A program made the translations under genes and the position numbers. Shown one piece after another: positions 1-9,700 of a stretch of 33,540 nt of DNA (within the stretch, counting starts at the first letter, position 1; each line of letters opens with the position of its first letter). This DNA is from a virus: the IMG/VR virus record IMGVR_UViG_3300048104_000063, positions 1 through 33,540 of that record; one strand, given 5' to 3'. Under the pieces are notes generated by a model, which did not search any database, was not told the origin of the DNA, and saw only the letters and a program-made list of their open reading frames with translations.

Positions 1-530
1 TAGGAGAAGCTCCAGTAAATACATTAGGAGGTACAAGCGTACCAGTAACAGTTGTCCAAGCAGAAACCGTATTAGACGAAACAAACAGAGCGATCCAATC
101 AGAAGGGTGGCATTTCAATACGGAACACGAATACGTGTTAACTCCTGATGCAGGTACTAGTAAGATAAACCTGCCGAGTAACACACTAAGGGTAGACTTA
201 GACCCACAAATTTATACAGACTCAGACCCTGTGCAGCGTGGACTTACTTTGTATGACCGCAAGAATCACACGGATGTCTGGTCTAAGGAGGTTAAAGCCT
301 CCATTACTTTCGAGTTGGACTTTACAGATTTACCTGAGCAGTTCCGACATTACATTACTGTTAAAGCAGCCCGTATCTTTTCCAACCGCTTCTTAGGCAG
401 CAGGGAGATAGAAGGCTTTGCTTTGAGGGATGAGATAGAAGCTAAAGCTAGAGCAGTAGACAGTGACGCTGAAGCTTCTGACAGAACTATATTTGATAAC
501 TACAGCGTACTCCGAGTGCTAGACAGATAG
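1..530 (+). CDS. Tail tubular protein A (T7 gp11-like), 5' partial
   Basis: This is the adaptor/gatekeeper ring between portal and nozzle in T7-like virions. The reading frame is open from base 3 to a TAG at 528-530, so the gene enters from outside the window. About 175 residues are present. The first visible residues, GEAPVNTLGG, match the T7 gp11 segment IGEPPVSTLEG, and 'SEGWHFNTE' matches 'SRGWTFNIE'. The conserved C-terminal 'YITVKAARIFSNRFLG' is also present. By comparison with T7 about 25-30 N-terminal residues are missing. A GTG at 135 could be mistaken for a start, but conserved sequence upstream of it shows it is internal. The tail tubular protein B gene follows after three bases, as in T7. 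I am sure of the family. Confidence 0.93.
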   Translation, partial: GEAPVNTLGGTSVPVTVVQAETVLDETNRAIQSEGWHFNTEHEYVLTPDAGTSKINLPSNTLRVDLDPQIYTDSDPVQRGLTLYDRKNHTDVWSKEVKASITFELDFTDLPEQFRHYITVKAARIFSNRFLGSREIEGFALRDEIEAKARAVDSDAEASDRTIFDNYSVLRVLDR

Positions 531-533
531 ACT

Positions 534-3500
534 ATGCCGTTACTCGTAACAAGTGTACCGAACCTTGTCCAAGGCATATCGCAACAGCCCGACAACTTAA
601 GGTATCCCGGTCAAAGTGATGAGCAGATAAATGCTTGGTCTACTGTTGTGGAAGGTTTAGTGAAGCGACCTCCTACTGAGTATGTTAGAAAAACAGAGAA
701 TAGAGTAGACACAGACAACGACTTGTTTACTCATTTTGTTAAGAGAGATGAGTCTAATAAGTATGTAGTAGCTGTATCGATTAATACTACTGATCCGTCT
801 CTGCCTAAGGTAAGTCTTGGTGTGTTAAACACAGAGGACGGAGAAAGGTTTCCTGTCGACGCTACTGCTACTGCTGCTAGTTACCTGAGCGGTATAACAA
901 ATCCTAGAGAAGACTTAAAAGCACTGACTGTTGCTGACTATACATTCCTTGTTAATAAAAAGAAGCCTGTAAGAAGCGATCCAACTTTATATTCAGATCC
1001 TCTAAGAAAGGAAGCATTAATAGCTGTAAAGCTTGGAGACTATGAGAAAGCTTACAGTATATATATCAACGGAGCTTTAGTTCCTTTAGCTTCAGCGTTA
1101 CCCGGTCATTCTACTGCTTCTAGTTCTCACCACGATTATAATCACGTAGGACACGGTGCTCAAGCGGCTACTTATGTAAGTGGCCCAGCTGATTCAAGCC
1201 CTAAAGGATTACACGCAGATACAGAGTTTATAGCGAAAGACTTAGAAACCTGCTTGCAAAGTTCTTACGGTACATCAGGTACTACCGCTAATATAGGAGT
1301 AACCGAGGTAAGCGTAGACGCTGTAAATTCTAGTGCAGGTTACTTTAATAGACTAGGTGCTAACATCTATACATGGTGGGCTTTTGAAAAACAATACCCA
1401 GTAAAATTAAAGTTTACCGTAGACCAAACAATAGCGGGTGTTACTAATTCTAGTGCCAAAGGCGAAGCTAAAGTTGTAGACGGCTCTATAGTTTCCTTAG
1501 AACTTACGAGTGTAGGAACAGGTTATATAGAGTCTACAGATCCAACTTATGTCGCACCTGTTTTAACTTTTCAAGAGTATTTCTTCACTAAAGCGTGGTG
1601 GCCTTACGACGGGAGTCATCGTCTTGTATCATCTGTACCAACTCCCACACCTCCTACTGCTGGAGAAGTTTCAATAACAATAGCCCCTACTCCTACTTTC
1701 AATATAGTTAGAGAGGGTAGTCTTATAAAAGTACTAAGCCAATCTGTAGACTTTTCTATTAGGTCTAGTGATGGTTTAGCTGACCAAGGCCTAGGAGTTA
1801 TCTATAAAGAGGTAAAAAGTATTACTGATTTACCCGCTGAGTGTTTTAATAGGTTTAGAGTTAAAGTAATAGGAGACGCTGAGTTAGAGCAAGATGACTA
1901 TTATGTACAATTTAAAACAAAAGATGGTGAAGAGTTTGGGGAGGGCAGTTGGGTAGAAACAGAAGGATGGTACTTAGATGACAGTGATACAACACCTCAA
2001 CGAGGTTCTGCTTCTAAGTTCGAACTCAACACCATGCCTATTGTTTTAGTACCACAACTTACAGGCAGCAATGTTACTAGCTTTGTTTTAGAAAGCCCCG
2101 AAGAAAGTTTAAATGTAGAAGTACCTTTAACTAAGGGTTGGAGGGGTCGCAATGCAGGTGATGGTTTAACTAATCCCTTCCCTAGCTTTACATCCACAGA
2201 CGGAGCTTTTGTTATCTATGGAGACTTTGTTACTTTTGGTGGTAATAATTACAGATGTATAAGAGACCACGAAGATGCTACTATAGACCCAACTAACACA
2301 GAATATTGGGAGCAGATTGCGGACGTTCCGGTGGGCACAGGGGCTTGGGTAGGAGGCACTGCATACAGAGAAAGAGGTTACAGATGCACGACGTCACACG
2401 CAGACGCTACAATCTTACCTACAGATACGGATTATTGGACAGCAGTTGATATAGCCCCTCCTAATACAGAAACGTGGGTAGGTGGAGAGACTTATACAGG
2501 AGATGTAAACAGAACCATTAACGACATCTTCTTCTTTAAGAACCGCTTGGGTATTCTTACTGACAGCAATGTTATCTTTAGTGAAGCAGATGAGTACTTT
2601 AACTTCTTCCGTACTACTACTCAGCAGTTACTTGACTCTGCTCCTATAGATGTAGGACTCAGTCACACAAAAGTAGCACAACTGCAACACGCTCTGCCAT
2701 TCCAAGAGAAGCTTATGTTATTTAGTAGGCAGTCTCAGTTTGTGTTAAGAGGTGCAGACTTGTTGACTCCTAAGACTGTAAGTATATCACCTGTTACAGA
2801 GTACGACATATCAGACAATATAGACCCCGTTGCTCTAGGTAACTACATCTACTTCCCATTTAAGCGTGATGCGTTTGAGGGGGTGTATGAATACTTTGTT
2901 GATAACAATACTGAGGTGTTTGAAGCTAATGAGATAACAGCACAAGTGCCTAAGCTTATACCTTCTAACATTACACATCTTGTAGGTACGGCTTCTGAGA
3001 ACATGATAGTAGCTAAGTCTAGCAATGACGACTACACGTTGTTTGTTTACAAGTACTACTGGCAGAACAAGGAGAAGATACAGAGTGCTTGGATGAAGTT
3101 TACATACAGCCGTAAGATACGAGGCTTTGACTTTATAGACTCCGACTTGTTGTTACTGACAGAGGACGGACAGGGCTTACACCTAGAGAAAGCTACAATG
3201 GAGAACGGACTTGTTGATGACGGTCTGTCTTATAAGTTGTACCTTGATAGTAGGGTTGATAGTAGTCAGTTGACTGCTGCTTACAATGCTGCTTCTAAGA
3301 CTACTACGATTAGCGGTTTCCCTTATGATCCGGGTCTTACTTGGGACAACATTACTCAGACATGGGAGAATTTTGGTGTACCTTTCGGTATTAACCACGG
3401 CATACAGATATACACAAAAGGAGGAACACTTAAAGAGTTTACCAGAACATCAGCTACATCAGGTACAGTAAGCGGTGATCTATCTTCTACTCCTTTCTTT

Positions 3501-3887
3501 GCTGGCATCCCTTACAATATGTTGTACAGGTTCTCCAATCAGATACTGAAGCAACCAACAGAGCGAGGAGGACGCAGTGCTTCTGACTACACCTTTCAAA
3601 CAATTCGTAACGCTAGTATTGAATACGCAGATACTGGACACTTTACTGTGGAAGTTACACCACGATTCCGAGACACATACAAGTACCCCTACAACCCAGC
3701 GTTGCTTGCTTCTATCTCCACTCTTAACGACTTTACACCTGAGAGCGGACACTTTAGATTTGCAGTACAAGCTCAACCTAATGAAGCAACTATTGAGATA
3801 AAGAGCGATTCAGCCTTGCCTTGTAAGCTGTTAGCTGCAGAGTTTGAGTCTATGGTTATACCGAGAGCTAAGAGATATGGAAGTTAG
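534..3887 (+). CDS. Tail tubular protein B / nozzle (T7 gp12-like), enlarged
   Basis: This protein forms the hexameric tail nozzle through which DNA and core proteins leave the virion. The N-terminus 'VPNLVQGISQQPDNLR' and the central 'FFFKNRLGILTDSNVIFSEA' are hallmarks of T7 gp12. At 1117 aa it is much longer than T7 gp12 (794 aa). Extra sequence includes a His-rich segment near residues 190-210 and two tandem repeats at about residues 555-660, inserted between the conserved 'NPFPSF' and 'RTINDIFFF' blocks. The repeats follow W-GG-Y-G-YRC-H-DATI-PT-YW, which resembles CBM5/12-type carbohydrate-binding modules. The ATG at 534 has no clear Shine-Dalgarno sequence. The gene overlaps the next one by 11 nt if that gene starts at 3877. 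The assignment is secure; the binding role of the insert is inference. Confidence 0.95.
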   Translation: MPLLVTSVPNLVQGISQQPDNLRYPGQSDEQINAWSTVVEGLVKRPPTEYVRKTENRVDTDNDLFTHFVKRDESNKYVVAVSINTTDPSLPKVSLGVLNTEDGERFPVDATATAASYLSGITNPREDLKALTVADYTFLVNKKKPVRSDPTLYSDPLRKEALIAVKLGDYEKAYSIYINGALVPLASALPGHSTASSSHHDYNHVGHGAQAATYVSGPADSSPKGLHADTEFIAKDLETCLQSSYGTSGTTANIGVTEVSVDAVNSSAGYFNRLGANIYTWWAFEKQYPVKLKFTVDQTIAGVTNSSAKGEAKVVDGSIVSLELTSVGTGYIESTDPTYVAPVLTFQEYFFTKAWWPYDGSHRLVSSVPTPTPPTAGEVSITIAPTPTFNIVREGSLIKVLSQSVDFSIRSSDGLADQGLGVIYKEVKSITDLPAECFNRFRVKVIGDAELEQDDYYVQFKTKDGEEFGEGSWVETEGWYLDDSDTTPQRGSASKFELNTMPIVLVPQLTGSNVTSFVLESPEESLNVEVPLTKGWRGRNAGDGLTNPFPSFTSTDGAFVIYGDFVTFGGNNYRCIRDHEDATIDPTNTEYWEQIADVPVGTGAWVGGTAYRERGYRCTTSHADATILPTDTDYWTAVDIAPPNTETWVGGETYTGDVNRTINDIFFFKNRLGILTDSNVIFSEADEYFNFFRTTTQQLLDSAPIDVGLSHTKVAQLQHALPFQEKLMLFSRQSQFVLRGADLLTPKTVSISPVTEYDISDNIDPVALGNYIYFPFKRDAFEGVYEYFVDNNTEVFEANEITAQVPKLIPSNITHLVGTASENMIVAKSSNDDYTLFVYKYYWQNKEKIQSAWMKFTYSRKIRGFDFIDSDLLLLTEDGQGLHLEKATMENGLVDDGLSYKLYLDSRVDSSQLTAAYNAASKTTTISGFPYDPGLTWDNITQTWENFGVPFGINHGIQIYTKGGTLKEFTRTSATSGTVSGDLSSTPFFAGIPYNMLYRFSNQILKQPTERGGRSASDYTFQTIRNASIEYADTGHFTVEVTPRFRDTYKYPYNPALLASISTLNDFTPESGHFRFAVQAQPNEATIEIKSDSALPCKLLAAEFESMVIPRAKRYGS

Positions 3888-4317
3888 AGTAGAGCAAGCA
3901 CAGCCTGATATGGATGCCTTTGACTTGTACGACGATATGAGGGAGGAAGACATGATTGAATGTATCGGTCTTATGCACCACCCTAAAGATGCAGTCGTTG
4001 AGTCCTTTGTATCGTCCTGTAAATGCTACAGTGTACGAAGTGAGGAAGGGTTGCACTGCTGCTTTGGTGTCAGTCGTAGGAGTGATGATATAGGGATTGT
4101 GTGGCTGCTTGGTACTAGGCAGATGCCAAAGATTCGTAAGTATTTCTTGAAGCACTCTAAGCAATATGTTGATGAGTTATTGGAAGGCTTTGACTACTTA
4201 ACAAATGTTGTAATGAAGACAAACTACCTTAGTTATCGGTGGTTAAAGTGGTTGGGTGCTGAGTTTAACGATTGCCAACTAGATGGTTATCAGTCATTTA
4301 TATTAAGGAGTAAGTAA
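3877..4317 (+). CDS. Internal core protein A (T7 gp13-like)
   Basis: A 146-residue protein at the exact position of T7 gene 13. It shares that protein's pattern: an 'ECIGL' stretch near the N-terminus, then 'WLLGTRQMPKIRKYFLKHSK' against T7 'WRLSGKAKRKFRKLIMEYRD', and 'YLSYRWLKWLGAEF' against 'HIRFLKTIGAVF'. T7 gp13 (138 aa) is needed for core assembly and resembles an acetyltransferase fold. No catalytic activity can be claimed here. The frame extends back to a TTG at 3844, but the ATG at 3877 overlaps the nozzle stop by only 11 nt and gives the usual length, so I chose it. Confidence 0.82.
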   Translation: MEVRVEQAQPDMDAFDLYDDMREEDMIECIGLMHHPKDAVVESFVSSCKCYSVRSEEGLHCCFGVSRRSDDIGIVWLLGTRQMPKIRKYFLKHSKQYVDELLEGFDYLTNVVMKTNYLSYRWLKWLGAEFNDCQLDGYQSFILRSK

Positions 4318-4324
4318 CGATATT

Positions 4325-4882
4325 ATGTGTTTTCCCGGATTACCAGCAGTGATGGCGGGGCTAGCAGTAGCCTCTGGAGGTGCTCAATATATAGGAGCAA
4401 GGAGGCAAGCTAAACAACAGGCAGCTTATCAAGCACAGGCAGCAGCTGCGGAGCGTCAAAGGTTTCTACAGGAACAGACTTCTCTTCGTATGCGTCAAGC
4501 ACAGGAGCAGGAAGCTGTAGGTCGCGAACTGGAGCAAGTAAGTAAGAAGTCACAAGAAGCTTTAGCTCGTGCTAGAGTATCTGCTGGAGAAGCAGGAGTG
4601 GCAGGAGCATCTGTACAAGCTTTAATGGACGACTATGTCAGGCAAGAAGGAGGATACCGAGCAGCACTTCTAAGACAACAAGAGTTAGGACAAGTGGCTA
4701 CAGGACTACAGCTTGAGCAAGCAGGGTTCGCTACACAGCAAAGACAGATAGGTATTAACAGACCTATAGCTAGACCCGACTTCTTAACATCTGCTTTATC
4801 TACAGCTACTAGTGCTTTAGGTGCTTACGGTACAGGATTACAGATCGGACAGATGAGAGATGGCGGAGGCAGTACAGCTTAA
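4325..4882 (+). CDS. Internal virion protein B (T7 gp14-like)
   Basis: A 185-residue protein in the position and length class of T7 gp14 (196 aa), which is ejected and forms the outer-membrane part of the ejection conduit. An N-terminal small-residue hydrophobic stretch (residues about 5-25, 'AVMAGLAVASGGAQYIGA') is followed by a long Gln/Ala/Glu-rich coiled-coil segment (about 28-135). A second hydrophobic small-residue stretch lies near 150-172. The pattern 'ALARARVSAGEAGVAGASV' is typical of gp14 homologues. It starts MCF, like the gp7.3-like gene at 32284. An AAGGAG lies about 15 nt upstream of the ATG, farther than usual. Role from synteny plus pattern; good confidence. Confidence 0.85.
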   Translation: MCFPGLPAVMAGLAVASGGAQYIGARRQAKQQAAYQAQAAAAERQRFLQEQTSLRMRQAQEQEAVGRELEQVSKKSQEALARARVSAGEAGVAGASVQALMDDYVRQEGGYRAALLRQQELGQVATGLQLEQAGFATQQRQIGINRPIARPDFLTSALSTATSALGAYGTGLQIGQMRDGGGSTA

Positions 4883-4888
4883 ACAACT

Positions 4889-6775
4889 ATGGCTAAAGAA
4901 CGAGTACAAGTACAAGGTATAGGAGGAGCCGTTCCCGGTATATCTCCTACAATTCAACGAGGCGGTCAGTACAGCGTACAAGTACGGCAAGCTGGTCGTA
5001 ACAAGTTGATGGATCTTGCTGATGCTCTTTCACAGGTAAACCCTTTGTTACAACAATACGTAAGACTAGGAGGTATTCAAGAAGCTATAGGAGCTGAAGA
5101 AGCTTCCGCTTTGCCTGAGTCAGAATTATTTAAAACAACAAGAGGGAGCGGCGGCGGTCGCGGTATTGATCCTTTTGCTGAAAGGGCTAAAGAACGCAGG
5201 TTCAGGGAGGAGATTGAGAAGCGTAAGGTAGATTACAGAAAGAAGTTATTAGCCGAAGGACAGCAAGCTTTTCAATTAGACCCCACAGGTGTGTCCGAGC
5301 AGTTAAAACAAAGAGCACGTAAGTTAGCTGAGATAGGAGAGTTACCTGATAACGCTAATGTTATACGAGAGGTAGGAGCGTTACGAGCACAAGCTGAAGT
5401 TTTAGCTAAGAGAGATTACAGAGCTATGCTCCTTGATCCTACTGTGTTACAAACGACTGAAGACCCTGTTGTTACTGCTTTACAAAAAAGAGAAGAGTTC
5501 CTTGAAAGAATAGAATTACAGAACCCACTTGTCAGAGACCACGCTTTACAGTTTTTAATGGAAGCCGAAGACGAGTTTATTGATAAAGCACAAGATAGGA
5601 TAGACGCTCGTAACATAGAAATAGGAAAGAATAGTTGGTTAGATTTAGGTAGAGATTCTGTATCCTTAGCTATAGGTGGCGAATTAGATGTAAACGATGA
5701 ATCTATTAAAACTTGGTTAAACCACCCTGCTGGAGTCTTTAAGGGTTCCCGTAAGTTTGCTTGGGATAACTTGATAAAGGAAGATTTAAAAGAAGGAATG
5801 ACGAGCGGTAAATATACACCTACACAAGTAACAGACTTCTTAGACGATCTTAGAAGTTTAGACTTAGGAGGAGGAGTAAAGTTTGCAGATGAAGAAACAG
5901 GAAACGCTATATCTGACTTTTACGGCTATGCGGAGGGGCAGCGGGCTGTGCTAGAAAATAGAACTAAAGAGGCAGTAAATTTAGAATACCGACAAACTCT
6001 CGGTTCGGCTAGTCAAAGGTTTTTTGAAGAATATAAGGAATCAGGAACTGTATCAGAAGATACTTATATAGCAGAACAACAGATAGCTGCCGAAAAAGTA
6101 CCTTTACATATGGTGGCACAAGTACAAGCTGACATTAATCAAGCTTGGAAGATGTTTGAAAAAAGAAAAGATGAAGCTACGAATGTTGTCTTTGACGATT
6201 TAAACGGAGGTATAGAAGATGGTGTAGATTTGGATATAGTAAAAGCTGATATAATAGAAGCAGCCAATTCAGGAAGCATTACAGCAGATCAATACGATAA
6301 ACTAAATACACGATTAGAAAACTCTAGAGACTTCGATATTCAAGTATTAAAGAATCCAAGTTATATTGATTTAAAAAGTTCTTACAATGAAATTATCACA
6401 GGTTTTAAACGAGAGAAAACATTACTTTCTGGTGCACTCGATCTATCTACATCCAAAGGTTACTTTCAACTCCTAACAACTGAAGGTAAACAGAAGAGTG
6501 AAGACGACTACGATACTTCTTCGATTTATACAGCTATTAAAACCAAAGCGGGAGAAGCTAAAGCTAAGATGTTTGTTAACAGTCGCTATAGAGAATTTGA
6601 TCGTCGTTTACGCAATGTTTTAGAAAATGAATTTAATAAAAGAGTGGCTAAAGGGGATAGCGTTGATGTCGCAAAAACTTACATAGAAGAAAACCAAGAC
6701 GCTATTGCTGAGAAATTATTTGAAAGCTGGTCTGCAGACTCTATAAGCGTAGCAAATACTATTTACTTGAAATAA
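4889..6775 (+). CDS. Internal virion core protein (T7 gp15-like)
   Basis: A 628-residue, highly charged, mainly helical protein between the gp14-like and gp16-like genes, the place of T7 gene 15 (747 aa). T7 gp15 is a core ring protein ejected into the cell that forms the periplasmic tunnel. A glycine-rich stretch around residues 85-95 and long amphipathic helices fit the family, but sequence conservation is low and I see no catalytic motif. The ATG follows the previous stop after six bases with an A-rich leader and no Shine-Dalgarno sequence. The assignment rests mainly on synteny, size and composition. Confidence 0.8.
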   Translation: MAKERVQVQGIGGAVPGISPTIQRGGQYSVQVRQAGRNKLMDLADALSQVNPLLQQYVRLGGIQEAIGAEEASALPESELFKTTRGSGGGRGIDPFAERAKERRFREEIEKRKVDYRKKLLAEGQQAFQLDPTGVSEQLKQRARKLAEIGELPDNANVIREVGALRAQAEVLAKRDYRAMLLDPTVLQTTEDPVVTALQKREEFLERIELQNPLVRDHALQFLMEAEDEFIDKAQDRIDARNIEIGKNSWLDLGRDSVSLAIGGELDVNDESIKTWLNHPAGVFKGSRKFAWDNLIKEDLKEGMTSGKYTPTQVTDFLDDLRSLDLGGGVKFADEETGNAISDFYGYAEGQRAVLENRTKEAVNLEYRQTLGSASQRFFEEYKESGTVSEDTYIAEQQIAAEKVPLHMVAQVQADINQAWKMFEKRKDEATNVVFDDLNGGIEDGVDLDIVKADIIEAANSGSITADQYDKLNTRLENSRDFDIQVLKNPSYIDLKSSYNEIITGFKREKTLLSGALDLSTSKGYFQLLTTEGKQKSEDDYDTSSIYTAIKTKAGEAKAKMFVNSRYREFDRRLRNVLENEFNKRVAKGDSVDVAKTYIEENQDAIAEKLFESWSADSISVANTIYLK

Positions 6776-6782
6776 AAGAATA

Positions 6783-9700
6783 ATGGCTAACGACGATAAA
6801 ATACTTACCGAAGAAGAAAAGCAAAAACTTACCGAACAAGTTACTCAGCCTATTCTTAAGGAAGCGGAAGAACGTATGGTACAAGGCATACGCACTCAAA
6901 AACCAGTAGAGCCTCTTACTAGACAAGAGCAGATAGAGCAAGCACCAGAAGGGCAAATGCCTAAACGTTTACGACCCGGTGCTCCTACTTCAGATAGAAT
7001 AGAATTACCTACTACTTTACCTAAACATGGCGTTAGAGCTTTATATAGTGACGAAGAACGTATACTTGAAAGAGCCTCACAAATAACAAACCTGCCTCCT
7101 GAAAGTCCTTTTACGCATACAATAGCACAGCGTATAGCTAAGGGTGATCCTTTTTCAACAGAAGCTTTAGAAGATGCGAAAGCAGAAACAATGAAGTTGG
7201 TACGGGCTGGGCTTATACCTAATCCTAATTATGAAGGATGGCAGGGAAAAGTGGTGCAAGCTTATGAAACATTAGCACCTTTGACTGTTGAAATAGGTTT
7301 ACCAATGGTGCAAGCTATTGCTACATCACCTTTGTTAGTTTCACCTGTGCCGGGGTCGAGGCCGCTTTATTTTGGTGCATTGGGATTAAATTCAGGTGTC
7401 GCTAATATGTGGGCTCAACAGATGCGTATAGGTTACGGGCATCAAGACGAAACATCATATCAAGAAGCTGCTGCTGCTACTGTTTGGGGCATGGTTCCGG
7501 GTTTAAAAACTCCGAGAGACATGAGTAAAGCTGCTACTACAGTTATCAGAGGTTTTGAAGGTGCTGTTATGGCAGCTGGTGAGAACTCTACACATCAAGG
7601 CTTGGAGATGCTGTACGGAAAGAGAGATCAATTATCAGCAGGAGAATTAGCTTTAACGACAGCTGGAGGTGCGACTATAGGCGGAGTGTTAGGGCGTTTA
7701 GAGTCTGCTTTTGTTAAGTACGACCCTAAAGAAAAAGCAGCACCCCTACTACGTAAAGCTATTAAGGACGAGTTAAAAGGAGCTAAGAAAGAAGTAGCTC
7801 GACTAAAGAAAGCAGGGCAAAGTCGTGGTTTAAAAGGGCACGAAGATAAGATAACAAAACTAGAGCAGAAGTTAGACGCACTCAGAGAGCCGGAAGATAA
7901 GATACTGCAGCGAGCGATCGACGAACTTGAAGAGTTTGAACAACAACAGGTAGAAGCCGTAGAGCTATACGCTAAAGAGTTTCAAGAAAGCGAAGCAGCT
8001 AGAGTACTGAAGGAAAGTGATGTACCGAAGATTAAAGAAAAAGAAGGAGTATCTAAAGCAGAAGAACCTGTTGTAACTGAGAAACCCAAAGCTGAAGTTA
8101 AACAACAAGCTAGAGAAGCACTAGACGACTTCATGGCTGGAGGTGGTACTCGTGATGTTGATCCTGAGACAGGTAAGATTAAAGATACTGAAGATGAAGT
8201 AAAAGCTCGTTTGTTAACTTCTGATGTTGAAAAACAACGACTCATAAACTCCGTACAAGATGCTATCAAGGAAGACTTACAGAATGTAAAAGGAGGAAGA
8301 GAGGGACAGGTTGAATACTTAGCTAAAGTACAGCGAGAGTTAGACAGAAGACTAGGTACTGACATGGGTGAAGAGTTTGCACTTGTGTTAAAAGCTTCTC
8401 AATTAAGCGACAATATAGAAGTAGCGGATGCTATCAATGACTTGTCTATACAGATGTCAGCTAACGGTGCTATCATGGTAAAAGGTTTTGATGATTTATT
8501 GAAGCTGACTCGTGAGAAAGATTTTAACAACCCTGAAGAGTTAAACGACGCGATGGTTTCTATGCATAAGTTAATACCTCAGATGTTGGGTTGGAAGAAA
8601 GCAGGAAGTGCTGCTGGTCGTTTGTTGCAATCTAGGAAATATACTAAGGATCAACTTGAAATGAAGGTTGAGCGGTTAGAGGCTGAGATGGAGGAAAACC
8701 TTGTGGGTAATTTAAAAGCTTCTAAGGACATGACCCCAGAGCAGCTTGAAGCTCAAGTAAAAACCTTTGGAGATATAGAAGCTGTTAAACGTTTACTAAA
8801 AGCTGTACAACAAGCAGATGATATAAGTGAGGTAAAAGACATTCTTATTAAGCAACAACAAGCGTTTCAAAATAAAAGCACACTTAGTAAGAATTTTAAT
8901 CAAGGAGCTAACTTATACACAAAAGTAAGAGATGTTGGAATGGATCTTCTTTACTCTAGTATGTTATCTTCTCCTACAACTATTATAAAAGTAGGTTTAG
9001 GCAACGCTGTTATGTCTAGGTATACTTCTTGGCAGGGGATGGTAGGTGCTAAGTATATGTCTATTGCTCCATGGGCGAGACGTGGCATGACTAAACAACA
9101 ATTTGAAGAGGCTCAAAAGTTTTGGACTAATGTAGCAGCTACTTATGGTGATTTTAATGACATCGCTTTACAGGAAGCAAGAAAAGCTTTTAAGTCTGGT
9201 ATATCTGATTTACGCTCTCACTTTGAAAGAATAGGCGAGTCTGCTTTATCGATGGAGCGTACAGGCATGACAGGAGCATTGGGTCAGTCTTTAGAAAATT
9301 TAGGTCAGTTTATAGATGTACCGGGTAAAGCTATGGCTGCTGTTGATGCTCGTTCTAGAATGAGAGTAGCACACGCTATGACTAAATCTAAAGCTCAATA
9401 CGACTGGAGAACCGCTAAGATGAATGGTGAAGAGGTTCCCGATAATTTTGATGATTACTATAAAGGATTTTTAAACAAAGTATTCACAGAAGACGGTACA
9501 CGCTTGATGACTGAAGACCAAGTTAAAAGGCAAGCTATTCTCAACGCTGAGAAAGAAGGTGTTAAAGCTGAGAACATGGCTTCTTACATAGATAATTACA
9601 TTAAAAACAATTGGGATAAGAGCACTAGCAACTTTGTTGATTACGTACAACGCAATGTAAAGGAGATTACTTTTACAGATGAGTTAGGTGAGTTTGCTGA

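Noticed and set aside
3844-3876. TTG start for the gp13-like protein
   Set aside because: It lies deep inside the nozzle gene; the in-frame ATG at 3877 gives the expected size.
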